DNA of 64,000 bases from an uncultured Bacteroidales bacterium. Lineage in GTDB: Bacteria > Bacteroidota > Bacteroidia > Bacteroidales > UBA932. Below the pieces are notes generated by a model that made no database searches, was not told the DNA's origin, and saw only the letters and a program-made list of their open reading frames with translations. Positions 39,251-48,545 of this stretch are shown here, one piece after another (position 1 is the first letter of the stretch; each line of letters begins with the position of its first letter). The position numbers and the translations under genes are program-made. The stretch lies in contig CAMKAJ010000004.1 of the NCBI GenBank assembly GCA_946410455.1, positions 34,576 through 98,575 on the forward strand, given 5' to 3'.

Positions 39251-40153
39251 TCAGTTCTTCTCGCCTATGCGCAGCTTGGCGCTTCGTGCGCGCGTGTTGT
39301 TTGCTATTTCATCCTCCTCTGGCAGCAGTGGCTTGCGGTTCACCGCCTTGAGCGGGGCGCTGCTGCGGCCGTAGAGGTCTTTGTCTTCCGATCCGTCAAT
39401 ATTTCCGCTGCGGAAGAAGTTCTTTACCATCCTGTCTTCCAGAGAGTGATAGGTGATGACCGCGAGGCGGCCTCCTTTCTTGAGCGATTTTGCGGCGCCC
39501 GGCAGGAATTTCTCCAGGGAGCGCATCTCGTCGTTTACTTCTATCCTCAGGGCCTGGTACACTTTTGCCAGGTATTTATGCTCGGCGAAAGAAGGCAGGG
39601 CTCCCGCGATGGCATTGTCGAGGTCGCCGGTGGAGAGGATCTGCGCCCGGGAGCGTGCAGTAACGATGAGTTCCGCAAGCTTGCGGGCGTTGTCCACCTC
39701 ACCGTAGATTTTGAAGATCCTTTCCAATTCTTCTTGCGTATAAGAATTAACAATGTCAGCAGCGGTTTTGGCGCCCTGCACATTCATTCGCATATCGAGG
39801 GGACCGTCGAAGCGGAAAGAGAAACCTCTCTGCGCCGTGTCGAACTGGTGGGAGCTCACGCCAAGGTCGGCGAGCACTCCGTCCAGGCCTTCGGGGGCCT
39901 CGATTAGAGCATAGTTATGTATGAACCTGAAGTTGTTGTGTATCAGTTTGAATCGCTTGTCTTCGGGGGCGTTGGCGGCCGCATCTGCATCTCTGTCGAA
40001 TGCAATGAGCCTGCCCTTAGGGGAGAGGCGCCTCAGGATTTCGCGGGAATGTCCGCCTCCGCCGAAGGTGGCGTCTGCATAGATGCCGTCCGGGTTGAAC
40101 ACCAGGGCGTCTACGCTTTGGGAGAGTAAAACGGGGTTGTGGTATTCACTCAT
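39251..40153 (-). CDS. rsmH: 16S rRNA (cytosine(1402)-N4)-methyltransferase
   Basis: 'YHNPVLLSQSVDAL', 'YADATFGGGGHSREIL', 'GGRLAVITYHSLEDRMVKNFF'. Confidence 0.97.
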   Translation of the reverse strand: MSEYHNPVLLSQSVDALVFNPDGIYADATFGGGGHSREILRRLSPKGRLIAFDRDADAAANAPEDKRFKLIHNNFRFIHNYALIEAPEGLDGVLADLGVSSHQFDTAQRGFSFRFDGPLDMRMNVQGAKTAADIVNSYTQEELERIFKIYGEVDNARKLAELIVTARSRAQILSTGDLDNAIAGALPSFAEHKYLAKVYQALRIEVNDEMRSLEKFLPGAAKSLKKGGRLAVITYHSLEDRMVKNFFRSGNIDGSEDKDLYGRSSAPLKAVNRKPLLPEEDEIANNTRARSAKLRIGEKN

Positions 40154-40165
40154 TGCCTGCTTCTC

Positions 40166-40615
40166 CTATTTACGGGAGAGGCTTTTGGCAATTGAGATGA
40201 AACTGTCGTTCGTGATGCGGGACTGCTCGAATGCCTCCTTCGCCCAAACTTCCAATTTAAAGCCAACGCCAAAGAATACCACTTCCTTAGTAATACCAAT
40301 TGCGTCAAGAAGTTCACGCGAGATGGAGATACGTCCCAGTTTGTTGTCGGGCTCCACTATGTCAACATCCCTCATATACTCACGCCAGAAAGTCACGTGA
40401 TCGGGATTGAAGAAGTCGAGCTCCTGCTTGATTTTGTCTGCCTGGAGATTCCACTCTTCAAACGTGTACATTTCCAGGCAGTTGTCATAGATGCTTTTTT
40501 TAAGCACAAACCTCATATCGCCACCCGCCGGAATATCCCTGCGCAGAGCGGCAGGGAAGACTATTCTCCCCTTGTCGTCGATACGAGCCGGATATTTTCC
40601 GTAAAAAGTGACCAT
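40166..40615 (-). CDS. mraZ: Division/cell wall cluster regulator MraZ
   Basis: 'FYGKYPARIDDKGRIVFPAALRRDI', 'GRISISRELLDAIGI'; start at MVTFYG. Confidence 0.93.
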   Translation of the reverse strand: MVTFYGKYPARIDDKGRIVFPAALRRDIPAGGDMRFVLKKSIYDNCLEMYTFEEWNLQADKIKQELDFFNPDHVTFWREYMRDVDIVEPDNKLGRISISRELLDAIGITKEVVFFGVGFKLEVWAKEAFEQSRITNDSFISIAKSLSRK

Positions 40616-40636
40616 AATAATTCTTATACGCAACCG

Positions 40637-40644
40637 CAAAGATA
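40637..40644 (-). promoter_or_regulatory. -7 box (TATCTTTG) for mraZ/dcw operon
   Basis: Reverse complement of CAAAGATA, 21 nt before mraZ ATG. Confidence 0.55.
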
Positions 40645-40757
40645 TGAAAAATTTTCCACTTTATTACATTTTATTACAATTTTTTCCACACAGTTTTCAA
40701 CAGCTTCCACCGGAGGCTCCTGAAGTACCTTGACCAGCACTTCAGGGTCGCAAAAGC

Positions 40758-40846
40758 GTTGCCGGAGGTACATCGGGATGGACCTCCGGGCGCAAAAACG
40801 GCCCAAAATGCTGCCGGAGGTACAAACTAATGTACCTCCGGCAGCA
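40758..40846 (+). repeat. Intergenic double-hairpin repeat, copy C
   Basis: gttgccggaggtacatcgggatggacctccgg...aaaatgctgccggaggtacaaactaatgtacctccggcagc; same architecture and orientation as copy A, more diverged. Confidence 0.8.
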
Positions 40847-40906
40847 GGGAGATTTGTAAATTGCAGATATTCAGATAGAAGCGAAAAACGCTAAAATGCG
40901 GTCCTC

Positions 40907-42310
40907 TTAGATTTCCTTGCGCCAGCGGGCGAGGGGGATGCCGAGCTGGCCGCGATATTTGGCGATGGTGCGGCGGGCGACGTTGTAGCCCCGGCGCGCC
41001 ATCTCGTCTACCAGCTGTTCATCGGTGAGAGGCTTTTTCTTGTCCTCGGCGTCGATGCATTCCTGGAGGACTTTCTTGAGCTCGCGTGTAGAAACTTCTT
41101 CTCCTTCTTTATTCTCCATGCCCTCGGAGAAGAAATATTTGAGGGGGAAGATGCCGAAGTGGGTCTCAATAAATTTACTGTTCACCACGCGGCTGATGGT
41201 AGAGATGTCGAAGCCGGTCATCTCTGCAATGTCTTTGAGCACCATGGGGCGCAGGTTGCTCTCGTCTCCGTCCAGGAAGAAATCGTGCTGATAATCCAGG
41301 ATAGCACGCATGGTCTTGGACAAGGTGTTCTGGCGCTGCTTTAAAGCCTCTACGAACCATTTTGCAGAGTCCAGCTTCTGCTTCACAAAAGCGGCAGCCT
41401 CTTTCTGGGCTCGCTCAGAAGAGCCTTTGGCGTCCAGAAGCAGGTCTGCGTATTTCTTGTTCACGCGAATCTCCGGCACGTTGAAGCGCGGCATGGTGAA
41501 GTCTAGCACTCCGTCGTGCTCGTCCAGAATAAAGTCCGGCACAATCTGCTGCGATTGGTCGGCATAAGAATCATCTACCTGGCCTCCGGGAGCGGGATTG
41601 AGCTTGACTATCTTGGCAAACGCCGCCTTGAGCTGCTCTTCGCTGATATTCAGACGGGAACAGATTTTCTGGAAGTGCTTGTTGGAGAAGTCCTGGAAGC
41701 ATTCGTCGATTATGCGGATTGCAGTACGCACTTCGGGCGAGGGCTTGAGGGCGCGGAGCTGGAGCAGCAGGCACTCCTGCAAGTCGCGGGCGCCTACTCC
41801 CGTGGGCTCGAATTCCTGAATCACCCCAAGCATTCTCTCTACCTCGTCGGGTGTGGTTTCTATATTGGCCCGGAATGCAAGGTCATCTACCAGCGTCTCC
41901 AAGTCGCGGCGTAAGTAGCCGTCGTCGTCGAGGCTTCCGATAATGAAAGATGCAATCTCGCGCTGGTGAGGAGTGAGGTCGCGGAAGCCGAGCTGGCGCT
42001 GGAGACTCTGGGTGAACCCCTCTTTGACTGAAAAAGTATTGTACTCCGGACGGGGATCCTTGCCCCAGTTGTTGACCTTCAGACGGTATGCAGGAATGTC
42101 GCCGTCTTCTTTGATGGCGTCTATAGAAACATCCTTGGTGTCGGGGTCGCTGTCGGGCCCGGGCTCGTCGTCCAGCACAGGATTGCTCTCAAGCTCGGCG
42201 CGGACCTTTTGCTCGAGCTCCTGGATGGGCATCTGGATGAGCTTGATGGTCTGTATCTGGAGCGGAGAAAGCCTCTGCTGCTGCTTGAGTTCGAGTCCGG
42301 TCTTGAGCAT
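40907..42310 (-). CDS. rpoN: RNA polymerase sigma-54 factor
   Basis: Q-rich N-terminus 'LKQQQRLSPLQIQTIKLIQMP', RpoN box 'ARRTIAKYRGQLGIP'. Confidence 0.96.
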   Translation of the reverse strand: MLKTGLELKQQQRLSPLQIQTIKLIQMPIQELEQKVRAELESNPVLDDEPGPDSDPDTKDVSIDAIKEDGDIPAYRLKVNNWGKDPRPEYNTFSVKEGFTQSLQRQLGFRDLTPHQREIASFIIGSLDDDGYLRRDLETLVDDLAFRANIETTPDEVERMLGVIQEFEPTGVGARDLQECLLLQLRALKPSPEVRTAIRIIDECFQDFSNKHFQKICSRLNISEEQLKAAFAKIVKLNPAPGGQVDDSYADQSQQIVPDFILDEHDGVLDFTMPRFNVPEIRVNKKYADLLLDAKGSSERAQKEAAAFVKQKLDSAKWFVEALKQRQNTLSKTMRAILDYQHDFFLDGDESNLRPMVLKDIAEMTGFDISTISRVVNSKFIETHFGIFPLKYFFSEGMENKEGEEVSTRELKKVLQECIDAEDKKKPLTDEQLVDEMARRGYNVARRTIAKYRGQLGIPLARWRKEI

Positions 42311-42744
42311 CAGTTTCTCACAATAAATGCAGCCGGAAACTCCTGCTGTATAGATTTAAGTGCGGCAGCAGCCTCGGCCTTTGACGCGTAATTACCAACG
42401 GTAACCTTGAAGAAAGGGTCTGTGAATGTGCGGGATACGGCAACTCCGGGGTGCAGGTTGCGGAAGCGTGCGGCAGCGGCCTCGGAGCCGGCGCGGGCGC
42501 TCTGTCCGCTGTCGAAGAAAATCCTGATGCGGTACGACTGCCCCGTGAGTCCGGCAGCTGTGCGCCGTTCGTTGCGCTCTACGTGGTTGCTGACGGCCTC
42601 GTACATCTCCGGGCTCTGCTTGACCACTAGATTCTCGGACAGATGTTCAAACACATCGTACACAGCCACGCTGTCTGCCGCCTCCTGGGCCCTAAGCCCG
42701 AGGCATAGCAGTAACGCAGTAAGAATCAGCCCGATACGTTTCAT
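42310..42744 (-). CDS. SPOR-domain protein
   Basis: 'YRIRIFFDSGQSARAGSEAAAARF...FFKVTVGNYASKAEAAAAL', signal peptide. Confidence 0.75.
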   Translation of the reverse strand: MKRIGLILTALLLCLGLRAQEAADSVAVYDVFEHLSENLVVKQSPEMYEAVSNHVERNERRTAAGLTGQSYRIRIFFDSGQSARAGSEAAAARFRNLHPGVAVSRTFTDPFFKVTVGNYASKAEAAAALKSIQQEFPAAFIVRN

Positions 42745-43208
42745 ATATTGTTCATCAAATCGTTAACCGGAATATCCTTGTATTCAAAATGCTTGCCGAG
42801 ACCGCTTTTGAGTGAACCACGGAAGCGAATATCCATGGTCAGCGACTCCATACTCGCTTTGCCAAGCAACTCCAGCAGCCTGAAAGGATTGAAGTTCTCG
42901 TCCAGGTAGCCATGAAATACAACTGTATATAGTTCCCGGCTTTTAGGTGATATGGTAACATCCTCCGCAGTGAGGTGCAGGCAGGGCTCCTGATTCATTT
43001 TGACCAGAGCAGTCATCTCAGACAGCGTAACCTGCGGTGCGGGGTTGTCCACTTCAAGTTCCATTACAGCGTCGAATGCCGACAGGCCCCTGGGCGAGAT
43101 GGATACGAGCTTGCCGGAAGTTATTTTGATATCTTTGAATGAATCGGCGCACGACGCTGCACACAGCGCCGCGAGGGCGATAATCAAGAGTTCGATAGAG
43201 CGTTTCAT
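42741..43208 (-). CDS. LEA14-like lipoprotein
   Basis: Lipobox 'CAASC'; 'VMELEVDNPAPQVTLSEMTALVKMN' beta-sandwich typical of LEA type 2. Confidence 0.65.
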   Translation of the reverse strand: MKRSIELLIIALAALCAASCADSFKDIKITSGKLVSISPRGLSAFDAVMELEVDNPAPQVTLSEMTALVKMNQEPCLHLTAEDVTISPKSRELYTVVFHGYLDENFNPFRLLELLGKASMESLTMDIRFRGSLKSGLGKHFEYKDIPVNDLMNNI

Positions 43209-43215
43209 TGGAGTA

Positions 43216-43223
43216 CAAATATA
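43216..43223 (-). promoter_or_regulatory. -7 box (TATATTTG) for the LEA14-like gene
   Basis: Ends 7 nt before the ATG at 43208. Confidence 0.45.
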
Positions 43224-43255
43224 GCGAAAAGTCCAGCAACAAACGTACTATGTTA

Positions 43256-44668
43256 TTATTTCTGCTTCTTGGTCTCGTATTCGGCGCGAACCTCCTCGAG
43301 CAGTTTTTCTGCCTTGGCATATCCGTCGGCAGGCTTGTTCCACAGCAGGGCGAGCAGCACGGTGCCAATAATGCCCATTGCGATGGCGGCAATGTAAACG
43401 CCGTTCCATCCGAGCTCCGGGTTGTCTGCGATGAGTCCGAATACTGCGCCCGAAACTATGGGGCTGAGATAGCAAACTATGCCCACTATGCCGTTAGCTG
43501 TGGCGGCGGCACGCTTGGTAGCCTGGTTAGATGCGGCAATACCCAGCAGTGCCTGAGGACCGTAGATAAAGAAGGCTGACATTACAAGCATGGTGATAAA
43601 GAGCCAAGGAATATCTTTAACCTGCCAGAACACAAAGAGGCATACAACCGCCAGGATTGTGCATATAGAGCTGGTGCACTGGGCCTTGCTCTTGAAGAAC
43701 TTGTCTGTGGCCCATCCGGCGAAGAGCATACCTACGATGCCTCCCACGATCTCGCATGCGCCAACGATAGAGGCCGCCAGAGTGATGTCCAGGCCTTTGT
43801 CTTGAACCAGAATAGTGGAACCCCAGTCCAGAATCGTGAAGCGTATAACGTACACAAAGAAATCGGCCACAGCGATAATCCAGATGATAGGATTACCAAA
43901 GGCCATCTTGCTCACGAAGCGCTTGTATGCCAGTTTCGTGAATTCCGGATCTTCTTCTGCAGCGGGGGCCTTGTCTTCGCGGTGAGCGTCCATGTCTTCC
44001 GGGTTGGGCAGGCCGACGGAGGACGGAGTGTCTTTGAGTCCGAAGAAAATCAGGGCGGCACCGAAGATAGCCAGCACGGCAGGAGCCCAGAAGCACCACT
44101 GCCATGCAGAGTTACCAAAGCTGCCGAGTATGCCACCAATCATCAGGGCCAGAAGTCCGGCGCCGATAGAGTGGGAAGCGTTCCAGATAGACTGCTTGGT
44201 GGCCAGCTCGGAAGGCTTGATCCAGTGTGCCATAAGCGAAGAGCAGGGAGGGTATCCCATGCCCTGGAGGTATCCGTTGATAAGCCACAGCGAGCCCAGT
44301 ATGTACACAAAGCCAATGGTGGCCTTGCCGCCAGCGTCGAGCACGTTGAAGAAGCTGTTGACGGCAGGGATGAAGCCTATGGCGATATTAACTATGGCGG
44401 ACAGCAGCAGGCCGAGTGCCATCATGCGTTTGCGGCTGTAGCGGTCGGCAAGCATGCCGTTGATGAAGCGAGAAACTCCGTAGATAACTCCGTTGAGAGT
44501 GAGGAATATACCCAGCTGGGTCTTACTCAGCCCAAGTTCTGCCTCCAGCGCCGGCATAGCGATGCTGAAGTTCTTGCGCACAAAATAAAACAGCGCATAA
44601 CCCACCATCAGGATAATGAGGGTGCGCCACTGCCAGTAGTTATACTTCTTTAAGATTTTCTGGTCCAT
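43256..44668 (-). CDS. MFS transporter, organophosphate:phosphate antiporter family (GlpT/UhpT-like)
   Basis: 'FYFVRKNFSIAMPALEAELGLSKTQLG', 'GLSRFINGMLADR'-like loop, 12 TM pattern. Confidence 0.85.
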   Translation of the reverse strand: MDQKILKKYNYWQWRTLIILMVGYALFYFVRKNFSIAMPALEAELGLSKTQLGIFLTLNGVIYGVSRFINGMLADRYSRKRMMALGLLLSAIVNIAIGFIPAVNSFFNVLDAGGKATIGFVYILGSLWLINGYLQGMGYPPCSSLMAHWIKPSELATKQSIWNASHSIGAGLLALMIGGILGSFGNSAWQWCFWAPAVLAIFGAALIFFGLKDTPSSVGLPNPEDMDAHREDKAPAAEEDPEFTKLAYKRFVSKMAFGNPIIWIIAVADFFVYVIRFTILDWGSTILVQDKGLDITLAASIVGACEIVGGIVGMLFAGWATDKFFKSKAQCTSSICTILAVVCLFVFWQVKDIPWLFITMLVMSAFFIYGPQALLGIAASNQATKRAAATANGIVGIVCYLSPIVSGAVFGLIADNPELGWNGVYIAAIAMGIIGTVLLALLWNKPADGYAKAEKLLEEVRAEYETKKQK

Positions 44669-44671
44669 ACT

Positions 44672-45319
44672 TTATTTTTTAACAGGTACGCATACTTTGT
44701 TCCACTCCTCATCCCACAACCATTTAATCTCCAAGATGGTAGTCTGGCCCTCCGGGACTCTGTCCGCAATCGGGAAGCTGGCGTAGAAAGGGAATTCGGT
44801 CCATTCTCCGGAGCCTTCGGAGCCCTCTGGAGTGATGCTGTGGCGCAAAACTACGTGCAGGGTATCTGTGCTTGCGCCCTGCACAACCTGCAGGTTTACT
44901 TCATGTTTGGCTTCGGAGTCTTGCTCAAGCATCACAGTACAAATCATATTGAGGTGGCCGCCGGATACTATTCCGTCGTCCATCCTGATAGGCGCGTCGC
45001 CCAGCGCTGCATCCTCTTCCGGAGTGCTGCATTCAACAGGCTCCACGCACAAGGGAACGGCAAAGCTAAGCAATTGTGCCGTATAATTCTCATTCTCACC
45101 TTTCTCATAGGCATCCAGCAGAGCGGCAACGCGCCCTTCTGACGGCAGGGAACTGTCGCTGGCGATATTGGAGAAATGGTATGTGCGGCCGTCATCGCCC
45201 AGCATGGTTGCCGGCTCCTTCATAGTGCCGAACAAGAAAACCCTGTACAAAATCTCCTTGGTGGGAGTGCAGGCGCTCAGGCATACGAGCACCGCAGCTG
45301 CTAATGCAAAACGTTTCAT
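44672..45319 (-). CDS. NigD-like/hypothetical lipoprotein
   Basis: Lipobox 'LSAC'; C-terminal beta-rich domain. Family assignment is tentative. Confidence 0.45.
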   Translation of the reverse strand: MKRFALAAAVLVCLSACTPTKEILYRVFLFGTMKEPATMLGDDGRTYHFSNIASDSSLPSEGRVAALLDAYEKGENENYTAQLLSFAVPLCVEPVECSTPEEDAALGDAPIRMDDGIVSGGHLNMICTVMLEQDSEAKHEVNLQVVQGASTDTLHVVLRHSITPEGSEGSGEWTEFPFYASFPIADRVPEGQTTILEIKWLWDEEWNKVCVPVKK

Positions 45320-45768
45320 ATCAATTTCTTACGTGTCGGATGACACAATATCTGAATGTCAATATCGTCTATCTTGTACCCTTTGAAGCGCCTGCGCTTG
45401 ATACCTTGCTCTGCGGCTGCCATCAGGGCCTCGGCCTCTATGTCCATGAAAACATGGTTCTTGGTATCGTACAGGTGGATGTGCCTGTAAGGATTGATGT
45501 CGAAGACCATCTTGTTGTTGGCGCTCATGCGGCGGGAGTATATGCCCTCGTCTGCCAGGCCTGACAGGATGTTGTATACAGATGCCGGGGTAATGCGGCA
45601 AAGGCCTGCGGCGGTAATGGCTTCGTAAACCATGTCTGCACTCGCATGTATCATATCCATCATTACGGTATGGACCGCGACGCGTTGAGGAGTAGCTTTC
45701 AGGCCGTGCGACTTGAGCAGGCGCCTGAAGCTCTCCATGTCCTTGGGCTGTTTGCGATATCCGGCCAT
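45316..45768 (-). CDS. Fur-family transcriptional regulator
   Basis: 'LLKSHGLKATPQRVAVHTVMMD...ITPASVYNILSGLADEG'; 'HIHLYDTKNHVFMDIE'. Confidence 0.85.
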   Translation of the reverse strand: MAGYRKQPKDMESFRRLLKSHGLKATPQRVAVHTVMMDMIHASADMVYEAITAAGLCRITPASVYNILSGLADEGIYSRRMSANNKMVFDINPYRHIHLYDTKNHVFMDIEAEALMAAAEQGIKRRRFKGYKIDDIDIQILCHPTRKKLI

Positions 45769-45773
45769 AGCAC

Positions 45774-47390
45774 TTAATTGTCGTTAAGCAAGGCTCTTGC
45801 GTTGGCCAGAGCCTCGGGGGTGATGCTGGCGCCACTAAGCAGCCGCGCGATTTCCTGCGTACGCTCTTCTCCTTCTACTTTGCGTATTCCGGAGAAGCTG
45901 CGGCCACTCTCTGCATCGAATTGCTTGGACACCACAAAGTGGGCGCTTCCCTTGGCCGCAACCTGGGGCAGGTGGGTAATCGCCACTACCTGCATGGTCT
46001 CTCCCATACGGCAAATGAGGCTGCCCATCTTGTCTGCCACGCTACCTGAGACTCCGCTGTCTATCTCGTCGAAAATGAGGGTTGGCATGCCCTGGAACCG
46101 GGCCATTACTGCTTTGAGACTCAGCATGATACGGGAAAGCTCTCCGCCAGATGCACATTTTGCCACATCGCTTACCTCCCGACCGTCGGCAGAAAAACCA
46201 AAGCTTACCGCATCTTTTCCGGACGCCCCGGGAGCGGCCTCGTGGAGCCCGACTTCGAATACCGCCCTGTCAAGCTCCAGATAGCGGAGCTGGGCGGTAA
46301 TCTCTGCTGCCAGTTGCGGGGCTGCGCTGCGGCGTTCTGCCCCAAGGCGGGAGGCGCAGTCGTCGTAGCCCTTTTGCAGCTGCCCCAGGCGAATCTCCAG
46401 TTCGGCGCACTGCTCTTCCAACTCTTCGCTGCCGCTTACGGATGCTCCATAGCGGTCTCTTACTTCAATAAGCTCCTCCACGCTGCTGCAGGAGTGCTTG
46501 GAGAGAAGCTTGTAGAGCAGCGAGAGACGTTGCTCCACGGTCTCGAGCCGTGCGTCAGAGAAGTCCATGCGCTCTGCGGCGTCTTCTGCTTCAGCAAATA
46601 CGTCCTCCAGCTCTATACGTGCAGATTCTATCCTTTCGCACAGCGGTGCGAGACCCGGCATATAGCGGGAGGCGTGCTCCAGCTGCTTGCGAGCGTCGCG
46701 CAGCGATTCGCTCACGCCTTCCTGCCCCCTCGGGCGGAAGCGCTCGAGAGCGGCGCCCAGACTCTCGCGAATCTGGCCTGCATTTGCAAGGGCCTTCTGC
46801 TCTTCTTCCAGGGCCGGCAGTTCGTCGAAGCGCAGCGATGCAGCATTCAGCTCCTGCCACTGCGCCTGGTTGTAGTCGAACTCCGCCTTGTTCTTGCGCA
46901 GGCGCTCCTTTGCCTCCTCCAGCGAGCGGCGGCACTCTCCAAGCTCTTTCCAGGCATCCCGGCACTCTTGCAGCAGAGGAGCGTCGGCGGCGAAGCTGTC
47001 CAGGAGCGAGAGCTGGAACTGCTTGTCGGTGAGCAGCAGGCTGTTGTGCTGCGAGTGAATGTCGAAGAGCTGCGAGCACACGGCACTCAACTCCTGAAGC
47101 TGCACGGGGCAGTCGTCTATAAAGCTGCGTGAGCGCCCCGATGAGTAGAGCACCCGCCGTACCGTCCTGAGCCCTTCCTGGGTCTCGAACTCACCCTCCA
47201 CCACGCAGGTCTCTGCACCACCGCTGATCATCGAGGGCTCGGCTTTGTCACCTGCAAGCAGGCCCAGGGCGCCGAGGAGAATAGATTTTCCTGCGCCGGT
47301 CTGTCCCGTAATGATTACAAGACCCTCCGGGAACTTGATGTCCAGAGAGTCTATCAGGATGTAATTTCGTATGTGCAGGCTGCGCAGCAT
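45774..47390 (-). CDS. recN: DNA repair protein RecN
   Basis: 'IITGQTGAGKSILLGALGLLAG', 'ASGGELSRIMLSLK', 'TLIFDEIDSGVSGSVADKMG'. Confidence 0.96.
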   Translation of the reverse strand: MLRSLHIRNYILIDSLDIKFPEGLVIITGQTGAGKSILLGALGLLAGDKAEPSMISGGAETCVVEGEFETQEGLRTVRRVLYSSGRSRSFIDDCPVQLQELSAVCSQLFDIHSQHNSLLLTDKQFQLSLLDSFAADAPLLQECRDAWKELGECRRSLEEAKERLRKNKAEFDYNQAQWQELNAASLRFDELPALEEEQKALANAGQIRESLGAALERFRPRGQEGVSESLRDARKQLEHASRYMPGLAPLCERIESARIELEDVFAEAEDAAERMDFSDARLETVEQRLSLLYKLLSKHSCSSVEELIEVRDRYGASVSGSEELEEQCAELEIRLGQLQKGYDDCASRLGAERRSAAPQLAAEITAQLRYLELDRAVFEVGLHEAAPGASGKDAVSFGFSADGREVSDVAKCASGGELSRIMLSLKAVMARFQGMPTLIFDEIDSGVSGSVADKMGSLICRMGETMQVVAITHLPQVAAKGSAHFVVSKQFDAESGRSFSGIRKVEGEERTQEIARLLSGASITPEALANARALLNDN

Positions 47391-47399
47391 CCGGCAGTC

Positions 47400-47723
47400 T
47401 TATTCGCCCTTGCCGTCAGACTTTGCGAAGCGGAAGGACAGCTCGCCCTCCTCGAATTCGGATATAGCTACAAGGCTGGGTTTGGGCTGACGCTCGAAGT
47501 ACTTGGAGATTTCTATCTGCTCCTTGTTCTCGAAGGTCTCTTCCATGGTGTCACGCTCGTTGCGGAACTCCTCAAGACGTTTGTTCAACTCTTTCTTCTC
47601 TGCAAGTGCAATCTGGTTTGCCCTCTGGGCAAGGATTACTGCGGTCTCGTAAATGTTGCCCGTAGGGGCGGCGAGGTCTTTGATGTCCCTCGTAATGGTG
47701 TTGTTGGGTATTTTGTTTTCCAT
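47400..47723 (-). CDS. rpoZ: RNA polymerase omega/Rpb6-like subunit (Bacteroidota type)
   Basis: 'TGNIYETAVILAQRANQIALAEKKEL'; located between recN and bamD. Confidence 0.75.
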   Translation of the reverse strand: MENKIPNNTITRDIKDLAAPTGNIYETAVILAQRANQIALAEKKELNKRLEEFRNERDTMEETFENKEQIEISKYFERQPKPSLVAISEFEEGELSFRFAKSDGKGE

Positions 47724-47756
47724 ATCGTTAATACGAAGGGGAGTGCCGGCAAAGTT

Positions 47757-48545
47757 TCAATATTTTTCTTTCACCTTTTTGTAGAGTCTGTCAAGCTCTG
47801 CGCGGTGGGAAGACTCCGGGTATTCCCCTATGAAGTTGTAATAATCGTCGTAGAATACCAGGAAGCGCTCTTTCTGCTTGTGCTCGTAGCTCAAATCGGC
47901 ATATTTATACGAGGCCATAGCGGTGTAGAAGAGTATGTCTTCGCGGTAGCGGTTGTCGGCATTCTCCTTGAGTACGTTGCGCAGCGCCACACGGGCGGCG
48001 AGGTAATCCTCCATCTTATAATATAGGTATGCGCTCTCGTACGCCTTGTGGTCCAGCCGCTCGAGAAGGTCGTCCAGCATGTGGTCGCACACAGAACGGT
48101 ACTCGCTTTCCGGATGGTTCATCAGGTACTCGTTGATGGCGGTGATGCACTTGTAGGTGGGCGTCTGGTCGAGCTCATAGCGCAGGGTGGCCCTGTAGAG
48201 GCAGTCCAGCCGCAGGAACGATGCAGACTCGGCGAAGGTGCTGCGGGGATAATTCTCCAAGAACTTCTCGAAGTTGGTCTCTGCGGTGTAATAGTCTTTT
48301 GCGCGGTAGTTGCTCAGGCCCCAATAGTACTGCACCGTGTCGTCCCTTGCCGTTCCGTTGGTGATTACTGCCAGCGACTCAAAGAGTTGGGCGGACTTGG
48401 TGTACTTGCCTTCGTTGAAGTATTCGAAGGCTGCATTGAACTTGGCATCTGCGTCGTTGCCCTCGAGCAGCAGTTCGTACTGGCTCTTGCAGGCATATAT
48501 GGCGGCCAGCAAAACGGCTGCTGCCAGAAATAGACGTTTGCTCAT
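47757..48545 (-). CDS. bamD: Outer membrane assembly lipoprotein BamD
   Basis: TPR-like 'AFEYFNEGKYTKSAQLFESL...YTAETNFEKFLENYPRSTFAESASFL', lipobox region 'IYAC'. Confidence 0.9.
   Translation of the reverse strand: MSKRLFLAAAVLLAAIYACKSQYELLLEGNDADAKFNAAFEYFNEGKYTKSAQLFESLAVITNGTARDDTVQYYWGLSNYRAKDYYTAETNFEKFLENYPRSTFAESASFLRLDCLYRATLRYELDQTPTYKCITAINEYLMNHPESEYRSVCDHMLDDLLERLDHKAYESAYLYYKMEDYLAARVALRNVLKENADNRYREDILFYTAMASYKYADLSYEHKQKERFLVFYDDYYNFIGEYPESSHRAELDRLYKKVKEKY

Noticed and set aside
46242-47132. 296-aa plus-strand ORF over recN
   Set aside because: Antisense shadow of recN, Leu/Ala/Gln-biased with no motifs.
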